NCBI GenBank assembly: GCA_000149265.1
Contig: CH000061.1
Span: 160,534 to 224,533, forward strand
Source of the DNA: Ciona savignyi
Lineage: Eukaryota; Chordata; Ascidiacea; Phlebobranchia; Cionidae
Length of the DNA stretch: 64,000 bases
Direction of reading: 5' to 3'
Position 1 is the first letter of the stretch; the number at the start of each line of letters is the position of its first letter. Below the pieces are notes generated by a model. That model was not told where the DNA came from, did no database searches, and saw nothing but the letters and a program-made list of their open reading frames with translations. Made by a program: the position numbers and the translations under genes. Below are positions 45,979 to 57,830 of this stretch, piece after piece.

Positions 45979-48160
45979 AGTCTGTTACATCGTTCGTTCG
46001 AAATGTACAAATAATTTCTCGCTCGTATCTAAAGACACTATCTAAAGACATACATCGTCTAAACTCTAAAAACCATTTGGTATTATAAAATGTAGCAATG
46101 TCCTAATTATATGCAGCACATCACAGTAACTATGGCAACTGGCTTATGTGTACCATGCATCTGAAGAATAATCGTGGATTGATCACAAAAAATACACGTT
46201 TTTATACGATTTACTAGTCGTAGATATAAATCCTTTTAAACGGCATCATTCACTTTTCAGTAAAGAAGTAATATATCTCTACATCTAGATGTCGCTAAAG
46301 AGGAACAAACAGCGACACCATTTATCAGAATATTTAATTAAAGCTTTGCAGCATGGTTTTGTAAAAACGTCACAAAGATGAGTATGATGCATCATGGTTG
46401 TATATCGTCTGTCGCGTAACTGATGATGATGACGTAAGCTTTTCACGTATCTTTGTTTAACCTTCCACCATTATAATCTACTCAGCAGCTTATGTAGCAC
46501 AGAACATAAAATATAAAATGCCATTAAAAAGTAGGTAAATAACTTTGCAACCACCCACTATATTTTGTGAAATAAACCTAGAGTAATTAAGTGGTAAACA
46601 ACTCTACAACTACGTGAACACGAATTTGACGCAAACATTTTATAACTCTAGTTGCCAGGCAGTTGGCAATAGGTATTCTAACGAATATCGGTGTCAAAAC
46701 GTCCCTTTAAGTTACCCCATGCAAAATAAAGCTTGTCCGTCCACCATGCGTTACTACGTTATCATTACCATGCATACTCCTTTTTAAAGAATGTTCCACA
46801 CTATTATTCACCAATGACAACCACATTATTATTGGTTTTATTTTACAAAATACAAACTATTATTGCGTTTAATTCACCACTGAAAACCACTTAATATTTT
46901 TGTGTGAATTTTAACTCGATTAAAACATTATTGTTGTGTATATTTCATTACAAAAAACAGACAACCACATACTATTACTGTGTTATTTCTACCACTGTTA
47001 ACCGTTTTTGTTTTTTTACAATTATTCGCCATTTTACTCAATGATTACTTTGGTTTAAATATTATACGGTATTAGTCTGGGTAAAACATTACTGGACATT
47101 CCCGGAACACAGTGAAATAATGGTTTGATTTAAACGAGAAGCAATGTTATAACAGTTCTGTTAATTGATATGTTTCGCCGTTGTTACAGTGCAGGAACAG
47201 AATTATAAAATCCAGTATTTAAAGATTAGCCGGACTTTTATGTTTGATTAATGTATAAACCCAGTGCAAACTCTGATGTTACACGACAGTGGCCACGTTC
47301 CCCTATTCCCTATGCAATCGTTTGCCCATCCACGGGAATCAGCAATAATATCATTATATTATTTGGATATTTTTGCACTAACCTTTTCCTTCGGAGATTC
47401 CACAGCCCGAATAGATTCTGTTTCCATAAATTTGTATCAAGTACTTGTTACACAGCTATAAGCTTACGTATAGTGCCAGAGTCGATTCATAGAGATATGA
47501 CACGCATGTTACGTCATATCAATTTCCTCCTAAGTTCTTTCCTCATTCCATCGGTGCGTCCATTGTGTATCAACAATGCTATGTGGTGGGAAGTATTCTG
47601 AATATTTTCTCCCTTTCAACGCTATGTGGTGATAATATATCTGAAACAAATCAATGCAGAGTGTGAAAGCGATCTATGGTTTAATACAATGTGGCAAAAG
47701 CCTGTGTGTAGTAGTTTTATTAAATCACCGAAACTTTGCAATTAAATTAAATTCTTGAGTTAATAATTGGCAATCTCCTATTTAGCGGCAAGATCTATTC
47801 CTTCCCAGTCTGAAAAATTATGCTAGACCATGCCTGGTTTTCAGCAGGCCCATGATTAATTCTTACACCTGCACCCGGCGATAGCCCATGTTTATATGCC
47901 CGGCGTATCCCACGAAATGTTACATCGGCCCATGCAAGGTGAACTTGTAAGATTTATGCTTGGCGCGCCGATGATAAAACCAAGGCTTTTCCCAGATAAC
48001 CTAGTTTACGCCGTGTTTCTGTACCTTTCTCGGCATATTATCAGGGAACACCCTGGTATATACCATCTATAATACACTTCTTAATGATACCACGCGGGTA
48101 TGGACATTTTTATTATTTTATTAAAATCCCGAAACAACAATTATTTAAAACATTACAAAT
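45979..48160. other. Spacer, no gene recognised
   Basis: AT-rich. Around 46730-47010 there are loosely repeated ATTATT...CACCACTGAAAACCAC-like blocks. The open frame at 47251-47601 has no domain and no convincing splice context. Nothing else stands out. Confidence 0.4.
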
Positions 48161-48162
48161 AA

Positions 48163-48475
48163 CTATGCGGAAGCAATTCGCTACCATCGATTAATACAGA
48201 CACAGTGGTATCAGAATTTAGAATAGTGTCCGAAGAATGAGAAGTTGTATCAAAACAATCCTCGTTCTCGCTTGAAGTAGAATAAGTCCTAGATGAATCA
48301 AAGTTGATTTCCGAAATAGAGGAAGTATTTTGATGTTGGCCTACTAATGCACCCAAAGTTATTCTTTGAAGTTTTTTTCTCCGCCATTGTTGTTGTCTGG
48401 GCAGCTCATGGTACGGCTTATAGTTTATTCTTTTAGTCTTGTGTATTGCGAATACGATGCAGGTCTATATGTGAC
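48163..48475 (-). CDS. Possible small ORF, Ser/Thr/Asp-rich
   Basis: An open frame of about 100 codons ending at a stop: a basic patch (WRRKKLQRITLGALVGQHQN) followed by an acidic Ser/Thr-rich tail (SSENEDCFDTTSHSSDTIL). There is no clear start. It looks like the N-terminal part of a transposon-derived or nuclear protein, but I recognise no family. It could be an exon with a donor at GTAATG near the end. Confidence 0.25.
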
Positions 48476-48787
48476 TGACATTAGTCATTACCTAAAGACT
48501 TTTCTATAATTAGGCTAATACAACCAATTGTATGCTACTTTTAACAACGACTTTCTGAAATGATAAGTTTTAATAAAAACAACACGATGTAAAATTAATA
48601 TGTTTGTTAAATGCTATACCCATACTAGTTCACCTCATAAGCATTGCTACATTAGCCGTTAGTCATACACATACTGTGAAATTCCTTGGCGAGACGCTTC
48701 TATCATTATGGGTCCCATTTGGAAAAATGGGACACATATTGTTTTTGTCCGTTTTTTTTTTTCTTTTTATTTTTTTCATCAAACGCT

Positions 48788-49636
48788 TGACAGGCATGGC
48801 TTGTGTACCTAACATCTACCAAAAGGGGTAATGGAATCACAGGAAAACTTGGTAATTTGTTAGAAAACATGGTCTAAATATGCAGACACCAAAATTTTAG
48901 GTGATAATTCTAGGGGAATTCCCAAGGGACGGTAAAAACCAAAACGGTACTTTTTTCAAAAAATTAGCTTTTTTGGGCATAGCGCTTAAACGCTTGCTCT
49001 AATTTGAATTAGATTTGGTGGAATGTAAGTTCATTAGCAACTGCCTAACCACTTAGAGGAAAGAAAAAAATTACCCTGGGAAAAACCCTAAAAATGAAGA
49101 TTTATTCCTAAACCATGATTGTGACAGGTATGATTTGTGGACCCGACATCTACAAAAGGGGTAATGGAATCGCAATAAAACTTTGTCATTTGTTAGACAA
49201 CATGGTCCAGATATGCAGAAACTAAAATTTTGGGTGATAAATCAAGGGGAATTCCCTTCAGACATTAAAAACCAACGCAGTATTTTGTTCTAAAAAATGG
49301 CTTTTTTGGGGTGTAGCGCTAGAATGGCTGCTCCAAATTTAAACAGGTTTGGGGAAATATAAGTGCATTAGCTACTAATTTAACAATTGAAAGAAATAAA
49401 GAAATTATTTAGGGAAATATCTCAAAAACTAAAAGTTTGTCCTTAAATCATAGTTTGACAGGCATGCCATGTCACCCCGATATGTACCAAAAGGACTACT
49501 AGGATCGCAATAAAAATTGTGAATTATTAGACAAGATGGCTAAGATATGCAGAACCCAATAGTTTGGGTCATAAATCCAGGGGAATTCTCCCGGGTACGT
49601 TAAAAACCAAAATGGTATTTTGTTCTAAAAATAGTT
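48788..49636 (+). repeat. Tandem 334-bp repeat, 2.5 copies
   Basis: TGACAGG recurs at 48788, 49122 and 49456, exactly 334 bp apart, each time followed by the same order of motifs (ACCAAAAGG, AATAAAA, TTAGACAA, ATATGCAGA, GGGGAATTC, GTTAAAAACCAA). The third unit breaks off at about 49630, some 10 bp before the DMC1 exon. A single copy lies at 40081. Confidence 0.85.
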
Positions 49637-49640
49637 TAAG

Positions 49641-49846
49641 ATCACGGGGTGAACGCCGCGGATCTGAAGAAGCTAAAACTGGCCGGGATTTGCACTGTGA
49701 GGGGGGTGCAGATGACAACCAGGAAATCTCTATCTCACATTAAAGGGATTTCTGAAGCAAAAGTCGACAAGATTAAAGAAGCTGCTGCCAAGATAATCAA
49801 CCCTGGGTTTATTTCCGCCTTAAATTTCAGCTGCAAGCGGAAACAA
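49641..49846 (+). CDS. DMC1: DMC1 meiotic recombinase exon (truncated by gap)
   Basis: After TTTAAG the frame reads HGVNAADLKKLKLAGICTV, then RGVQMTTRKSLSHIKG, ISEAKVDKIKEAA and ends KRKQ at the gap. This is the N-terminal helix-hairpin-helix domain of DMC1. The [I/V]QMTTR and GICT signatures separate it from RAD51. DMC1 forms filaments on meiotic single-stranded DNA for strand exchange. The ATPase core should follow but is lost in the gap, and sequence beyond it is unrelated. The upstream acceptor is weak, so a retro-copied fragment is not excluded. Confidence 0.85.
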
Positions 49847-49946
49847 NNNNNNNNNNNNNNNNNNNNNNNNNNNNNNNNNNNNNNNNNNNNNNNNNNNNNN
49901 NNNNNNNNNNNNNNNNNNNNNNNNNNNNNNNNNNNNNNNNNNNNNN
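49847..49946. other. Assembly gap (100 N)
   Basis: The left side is DMC1 and the right side is a TIR-element terminus that matches 21370-21460, so the join is probably scaffolding order rather than true adjacency. Confidence 0.95.
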
Positions 49947-52733
49947 GGGATTCCCTCCTCCCCGGCCTAGTACAGTTGCTGTATAGAGTCGAATAGGAGC
50001 GCCACAAACAGACTACCGTTCTGTCTCTAGCCGCATGTATTTTAATTTCCTCCAGATTTGTCCAACCCATTCAAATACTATATAGGAATACCTACAATTA
50101 TTATTTTATTTTCCAACGTCATAATCAGCTTTGTGATTTGGAAATGAGACAGTTGATATTAATTTATTTCCATATACTTTCTCTCTTTTTCCTTTATTTC
50201 TACTGTAGCGTAAAATTAAAATGACGCTTCGGTCAAAAACTTGACAATATTCTTATACGGCCAAATTCGGCCAGATTTTTCCGCACGGCCAAAATAATTT
50301 TTTTTGCGGCCGGGACGATTTTGGAAAAAGAAAATGGCAACCCTGCTAGGGACAGAACGGTAGTCTAATTGTGGCACCTTTATTAATATATATTTGTTTT
50401 AATTTATGTCTAAAATATTTTGTGTTTTAACGTCGTTTTTTTGCGTTTCAAGTTTACCGACTCTCACGTTTTATTACTTTGTACGTAATTATCACCTTGT
50501 ACGGGCCTTTTGTATTTTTGCCGTTTAAATCATTAACATAGTTTTTTTCACCCAATTCCCACAGTTAGTCAAACGTGCAGATGTGAAACGTCGCGCACGT
50601 AAACTTTTCGCACCTTGTAAATTCCCTATATATTCTGGAAATTTAAATAACCTAATATATTAACCTACAATAACGTACTTGAGATAACTTGCGTTATGCT
50701 ATATAACGTGCTGCGCAGCTCGCGAGAGACCGTTAGGCAGCCAGCCTAAACAAGTTCAGCTAACGCCCCGGTCAGTAACGACAAAAGAAAGCGCGAGCCC
50801 ACATTGTTGAGCCCGACGTGATAATGGACACGCACCTTCCCGAAACGAACAATTTCCGACGTCAACTTCAACTAGAAGTTTCAAGTACATTGGCAACGAC
50901 GAGTGGCCCAACGCAATTTATCTAAGAAGCAATTTCAAAACCAAGCAACTTCAAGCATCAAGTAAGAAACGCCCCTTTTCGCTGGACGAAGTTGGTGACT
51001 ATACAACAAGACAACGCACTCTATTCAAATCAAGTTGATAAGCATCGTCTCCGCCGACGAAAGAAGAGAATACGCAAGACGACGTTCCCTTTACGAAATA
51101 TGAAAGGGTTGTATTATTATTTTTGTAGCTTCTAGATTATTTTTTGTAAGTTTTATTATTATTTTTATACTATATGTAATTATTAGTCTGCAACGATTGC
51201 AAATACTAGTGTTCCCGGTTTGGTTGGATGGTACTAGGCTATTGCAAGAATGCATAATATCGGTGTTTTACTTTACAGATTTCTTACAAACACGAAGAGC
51301 AAACTCGCCTTTAACAACTGCTACATATGCACTCCATCTTAAACAAGGTCAGTAACGCTTTTACGATTATGCTATCATGAGCTTGAGTCAATGATGCCAT
51401 GCTGCGCCAACCCCATCCGGTATATTAGGCGCACTTACACGTCGAACGACGTTTGTTTTGTTCTTTCGCGCCAGATTTTCAATGTTACCGCCGACAAGGC
51501 GTTAGTTTTCTTTTAATCGCGCCTAACGCAAATTATGCGTCTCGTTCATGCGATTATATACTCGTTTTGAGTAGCGGCTCGAGTTTTGTGTCTTATACGA
51601 AGTCTGATCGCCCACTGCCCCGCGCGTTTGCGCTCATGTTGTGTAAATAAGTGAGCGTACCCGCTTCCACAATGCCACAGTTTATAAAACGATACCAGCA
51701 TACTTTCGTATAGCTATGGTAATCGCGCCGCATGTAAATGCGATGTCTAATTGTCTAATCGCCTCTCAGTCAATGTGTCGGATGTTCCGAACCGAATATA
51801 TTTCGTGTGTAAAACAGGCTTTTACAAACACCGCACAGTAATGACGAGACACGGCTTATGTCCTGCTTACTAAAAGTTTTCTTTTTTTTTGTTTTTGCGT
51901 TTTTATTAATTGCGCTTTCATCGCATATAGCGAGATCATCGCTGCATTTATTTGATGCTCACTCGGTAGTGAGTAACCAGGCGTACACGCCTTGGTTTAT
52001 TAGCTGGCAAAGTATAAAAAATATGGCTCATGTGATGCAAATTGTGGCGTTGCTACCTTGAATATGAGATGTCACTTTTACTACATATATTCCACCTAAC
52101 ATTTATCACGCATTAACATACATGACACCAGATTTTTATGCACGATTGCACAATTCTAGCTTTGTACTTAATTCTCCCAACCAGGTTATTCTAGTTTTTG
52201 CAGGATTAAAGTGTGAAATGCTTGAAACTTCGTGAGATTGTTCACCACGTTACTTCGATTGTTATTTCGACTGAACATCCGAAATGCTCAACGAGACCGT
52301 TATTTATATTCTCAAACTTAACAAAATGTGGAAAAAATGAGATGTTGTAGCATTTCGTATAGTATATATTTGTTTTAATTTATGTCTAAAATATTTTGTG
52401 TTTTAACTTCGTTTTTTTTTGCGTTTCAAGTTTACCGACTCCCACGTTTTATTACTTTGTACGTAATTATCACCTTGTACGGGCCTTTGTATTTTTGCCG
52501 TTTAAATCATTAACATAGTTTTTTTCACCCAATTCCCACAGTTAGTCAAACGTGCAGATGTGAAACGTCTCGCACGTAAACTTTTCGCACCTTGTAAATT
52601 CCCTATATATTCTGGAAATTTAGATAACCTATAATAACCTACAATGACGTACTTCAGACAAGATAACTTGCGTTATGCTGTGTAACGTACTAAGTAACTC
52701 GCTTCGAGAATAAACCGTATATTGAATGAGATC
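49947..52733. repeat. Second copy of 21.4-24.2 kb (R1 blocks)
   Basis: Begins in the right terminus of the tRNA-carrying TIR element (CAGACTACCGTTCTGTCTCT at about 50008-50027). It then follows 21463 onward, including the hAT-like right end GGCAACCCTG at about 50347 and R1 copies at about 50375 and 52360. Differences from 21.4-24.2 kb are mostly one-base indels. No genes. Confidence 0.85.
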
Positions 52734-55578
52734 TGCAACGTTTGACCGTGTTTGCGGTAGGTTAACTGCAACGTTTCGAGGTTAGTCGAGGGTAGATTTG
52801 CCCTCTGTGTGGCTCGAATATATGCTGACTCCGATATCCGACTTCCAAAGATCGAGTCCACGCTGGTTGAACGTTGGTTAATTTATTGTCAAACGTTGTT
52901 AATATGAACACACGAATAAATTCAATGCACTTTACTCGGGAATCGATTCGCGGGACCGACTGGCGTCGGAATAACTGCGCGATGCGTTTAATAGACAGTT
53001 CGTTTTCCTTTGCGGCTTGTCAACTCGTTCTTTATTTATTCCGGCAGAAGCGACTTTTGTCTTGTTCCTTCTGTCAACTATGCCACAAAGTCTCAATAAC
53101 CTAGCGCTTAACGCGCCAGGTGGCAGTCACCTCGGTCTCAGCCTCGTTCCCTCTCCCTGTCAGACCCTTTCTGACGTTCAAACATCCGTATTTATCTGGT
53201 GCTCCAATCCCTAAGAGAAAACTGCATGATGCCCGTTTTTGGTCTTATTCATGTAATCTTTTCTCTCCAAAACCACTTATAGATTCTCTGCTTCTCACTC
53301 TTGCGACAACATCTCTTGTGATTGTTCGCCCAAAATAGACCCATTAGCTGGTCTTTCTCACGGGAACCCCATCAAAATCCTTCGTAACTCCGAGCAATAA
53401 CTGACGTCATAATGATTTCCAGAGATCAAACAACACTGACCGGCAATAGCTGGCGCCATAATGACCTCGAATCACCTTCCGCACACGATCAAACAACACC
53501 CGACCCCTAATTGACGTCATAAGGTTTTCCGGTCAGCCTTTGCACGCGATCAATGACCAATAACTGGCGCCATAATGCAGTTTCAAGTGGATGACGTCCA
53601 TTCTTATCGCGGATGTTTGAATTGAAGTGAAAACAAGGCGAACCGCTGCATGCCTTCCACCGTTAAAAGGAAAAATCAAAATTAAGTCCATTCTTCCACA
53701 TAATGTATGTGTTTCATATTAAAAGTTTGTTAGTAAAGAATATACAAAACAGTTTTAGTAAGACGAGTGTGTTAATAATGAGAATATATGTGTCAAAGGT
53801 TGATTCTGGCTCAATGCAATTGTTAAAATCCCGATGCAGTAACACATTTTGCTCAAAAGGCAATTATAGGGACGTTATTTTCATATTTTTGCTTGATACA
53901 TATAAGCCGTTTGGCTGTTTTCGCATATAGCAGCGATTTGCTTAAGTAACCTGGGCGGTAATATTAAGCAATAAAGAGACATAATAGATTTGCGATTCCG
54001 CAGTAATCTCTTCGGGTTGATTTTCCCGGAAAATAGACATGTGTAAATCAAGCAATATAAATAACATATCAAGTCGATAGCAAAAATAACAGAATTATTG
54101 AGTTCTCATAAACTCTAGCAAATATATATGTGCCTTCTCGGGATTTAAATCAAATGCAATATTATATAGCCCACACTCAAACCTTTTCCACCGTGATATA
54201 GAAATGTGATGTGTAATGGTGTCGATTTCTACATCAGTCTTCGCTCAGTTTCATAACTTCTGAAAAACTGAGAGCATCGCTGATTCAAAATCTTTAAACT
54301 CGAACATTTGCTTGCTTTTATCCGCAGACAGAGCCTTCCAGTTTAGTGTCGAGTGACCAACTGGTTAAAACAACATGGCTGAACGACGATTTGCGGCTCT
54401 TTGCTTGCTTGATATCGTCGCTGAATTTTCCCTCATCATGCTTGAAGGAAATGTTGAATAAACATAAACGGTGAGCTTCATTCAAAAGCAATTCTTCTAG
54501 CTCACTTGATTACTGCAGAAAGTTAAACAGACTTCTGCTTTGATCAGACTTCTGTTTTCTCGTGAACAGTAGGGTCTGCTCGGTTGAAATCTTCGTATCC
54601 ACTCTTCAGACTTCGGTAGGTTGCGTTTAAGTTCAAAATCACCGTCGGAAGGTCGCCACTGCAACGTTTGAGGTTTTTGCGGTAAGTTAACTGCAACGTT
54701 CGACGTTTGTCGGGGGTAGATTTGCCCTCTGTGTGGTTCGAATATATGCTGACTCCGATATCCGACTTCCAAAGATCGAGTCCACGCTGGTTGAACGTTG
54801 GTTAGTTTATTGTCAAACGTTGTTAATATGAACACACGAATAAATCAATGCACTTTACTCGGGAATCGATTCGCGGGACCGACTGGCGTCGGAATAACTG
54901 CGCGATGCGTTTAATAGACAGTTCGTTTTCCTTTGCGGCTTGTCAACTCGTTCTTTATTTATTCCGGCAGAAGCGACTTTTGTCTTGTTCCTTCTGTCAA
55001 CTATGCCACAAAGTCTCAATAACCTAGCGCTTAACGCGCCAGGTGGCAGTCACCTCGGTCTCAGCCTCGTTCCCTCTCCCTCTGTCAGTCAGTCTCCCTC
55101 TGACGTTCAAACATCCGTATTTATCTGGTGCTCCAATTCCTAAGAGAAAAACTGCATGATGCCCGTTTTTGGTCTTATTCATGTAATCTTTTCTCTCCAA
55201 AACCACTTATAGATTCTCTGCTTCTCACTCTTGCGACAACATCTCGTGTGATTGTTCGCCCAAAATAGACCCATTAGCTGGTCTTTCCCACGGGAACCCC
55301 ATCAAAATCCAGCAAACTCCTTAGCAATAACTGACGTCATAATGATTTCCAGAGATCAAACCACACTGACCGGCAATAGCTGGCGCCATAATGACCTCGA
55401 TCACCTTCCGCACACGATCAAACAACACCGACCCTTAATTGACGTCATAATGGTTTTCCGGTCAGCCTTTGCACGCGATCAATGACCAATAACTGGCGCC
55501 ATAATGCAGTTTCAAGTGGATGACGTCCATCTTATCGCGGATGTTTGAATTGAAGTGAAAACAAGGCGAACCGCTGCA
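52734..55578. mobile_element. Complete non-coding LTR element (TSD AGATC)
   Basis: LTRs at 52734-53650 (917 bp) and 54660-55578 (919 bp), both TGCAACG...CGCTGCA, around a 1009-bp interior, flanked by the 5-bp duplication AGATC (52729-52733, 55579-55583). The LTRs differ at scattered sites and by a small GTCAGTCAGTCTCCC expansion near 55085. There are no gag/pol motifs, so it is a TRIM/LARD-like non-autonomous element. It interrupts R1 repeat B. Strand not determined. Confidence 0.85.
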
Positions 55579-55583
55579 AGATC

Positions 55584-55740
55584 TAAGACCTCACAAATCG
55601 TGGCTTTACAACTTTAATAATTAGTGGGCGTTTTGAGGACAGAGCAAGCTTTGTCAAGTTCAAAGTAACCAGAATAAAGATCTCCATCAAAAAGCTACGA
55701 GCAGAAGCATCCAAACATAAAAAAAGCGCGAGCCCACATA
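55584..55740. repeat. Remainder of R1 copy B
   Basis: TAAGACCTCACAAATCGTGG onward matches 41025-41190 of R1 copy C and ends GCGCGAGCCCACA, completing the repeat interrupted by the LTR element. Confidence 0.6.
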
Positions 55741-56567
55741 ATTTTCTCTGCTGGGTGGCGCTATTTATTTTTTTGGAATTATCTGGGGAGTGACTATTTT
55801 CAAGAGTTAAGCGGCTGAGCGGTACCTCTAAAATCTAAATACTCCGGATCGCTCGGATCGCATGGAGCGCTTGTAACGCCTGGAGCAATTGGATCGCTTG
55901 GATCGCTTACTATACTTTGTAATTACAAAAGCCATGATATTAATGTTAGAGTTGAGATTAAAGTTTGTTCTGGGGTTGAGATTAGTGTTTGGGACAGTGT
56001 TAGAATTACTTTCCATAACAATATAAGTGATCCAGGCGCTCCAAGCGGTCCTGTAGTATTTAGAGGCACCCGCGACTGAGAGGTTGTATACTAGTTTTCG
56101 CACTTACTAATCGTATTACTCGTTAGTGTAGTGGTAAGTATCCTGGCCTGTCACGCGGGAGACGGTGGTTCGATTCCCCGACCAGGCGATTTTTCGGCTT
56201 TTTAACTCTTGTGTTTGTTAGTTATACACAAACTTATCATAACCCCGCATTCAGCTTGTCTGAGCATTTTTGGAATTTGTCCAAGCATTGGCTAAGGTAA
56301 TCGATCTTATAAGCTCATTGCCGATTTATCACTTCATACTTTAAATTGATTGTAAACTCTATTTATTTAAAATGCGTAAATGGTGTAATAAACATGGGGC
56401 TAGAGTTAGTGTTAGTCTTGCGGTTGAGATTAGTGTTTAAGAATGGGTTAAAATTAGTGTCCGTAATTTTAGTTAGTAGTTTCCCTCCTTCACGCTTTAG
56501 TACAGCTAATAAATAGCGCTATCCAGCAGAGAAAAATCAGACTACCGTTCGGTCCCTAGCCGTATGT
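55741..56567. mobile_element. tRNA-carrying TIR element, copy 3
   Basis: The left terminus is truncated (starts TTTTCTCTGCTGGGTGGCGC); the right terminus is complete. It is longer than copies 1 and 2 because of about 135 extra bases at 55803-55937. Those contain an inverted copy of its own internal CGATCC-type minisatellite and adjoining GTATTTAGAGG sequence. Confidence 0.75.
56117..56188 (+). pseudogene. tRNA-Asp(GTC)-like sequence in TIR element 3
   Basis: Identical to 29633-29704: 72 nt, A and B boxes intact, TTTTT terminator, defective acceptor stem. Confidence 0.65.
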
Positions 56568-56580
56568 GGGTTTTTTATAC

Positions 56581-57830
56581 GCATTTAATTGGCAAAGACC
56601 AGGTCCCAGGATTCGCTGCGGTTTATACATGGTACATAAATCTCCGTTCCGACTTCATATGTACACACATGGCGTGGAGCTAAACTCGACTGGCAGCGGA
56701 ACCTTGACTAAATACAAAAACCCGGAAAACTCCACTCGTAGATATATTCTTTATTAAGTTGTATTCCTATGTATTTGTGTGTAGTCGCACAACGCTTATA
56801 AAGCAACTGATAACGTAGATGGAAAACAACTGCTTTAAATGTCAATGACGTAATAAGGTGATGACAGAACGAACACAGTTGGCGTCGATTAAGTGAAATA
56901 AATGCAGTTTTTCCAAATATAATGTCGAAAATTGCTACATATATATTTCCAGTTTTCAGGCATTATTAATTAATTTTAATAGATATGAAAGTTTCTGTAA
57001 GAGAATTCAAATAATATTACATATAGTGGGGCATCCAAAAAAGGGACTGTCGGTTTCTTACCATTTCGACCCAAGATTAAGGATACATCAATGATGAAAG
57101 TCGTATTTATTGATGACCCGCGCAACGGTTTGGTAAGGAAACACGAACAGGTATGAGATTTGCCATCTCACGAAAGAGAGCTTTGGTGCCAATGGTAGGG
57201 TTTAGTTAAAGGTTGAACGCGGTATAATGGTAGTCAGTTCTGAAAAGAACTATTTGGTAAATCCCAAAGTGAACTGATGTGCAAAACAAACCCTGCAATT
57301 TATACTGAAAGTGACAATGGGTGCGAATTCAATAAAACAGAGCGTCCGCGTTATATGACGTTTGTCGTGACGATCAATGCTGTTTGTTCTCTTGTGCAAC
57401 CGGTGCAATTAATATTAATTATTATTGTTGGAAATTCTCCCACGAAAATTTGCAACGGGGCAAAAACAAACACCCCAGTATAAATAATACAGAATTTAAA
57501 TAAATAATTAGAATATGCGAATGCAACATTCAGCCATTATTACGTACAGCGTTTATCACGCAAAATATAAGGCTTTAACATAAACATTTAGCAATTTTAA
57601 TATCATATTTGCAAAAACTGCATTTCGATTAATCCACGCCGGCTGAGTTTATTTCTGTCATCACTTTATGACGTCATTGATACGTATTACCTCATGACGT
57701 CGCAGTCAAATTTAGCTCCACGTCATTGTGTGTAGATATGGGAGTCGGAACGGAGATTTCTGTACCATGTATAGAAGGCAGCGAATCCTGGGACCTGTTC
57801 TCTGCCAGTATAAAACAAAACCTGTGACCA
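56581..57830. mobile_element. Second copy of the 1.2-kb inverted-repeat element
   Basis: Matches 30097-31340, differing mostly by single-base indels in homopolymers. Arms at about 56590-56700 and 57710-57820. Confidence 0.65.

Noticed and set aside
47251-47601. 116-codon frame as a gene
   Set aside because: No domain and no splice signals. It is a length that can occur by chance in a 64-kb window.
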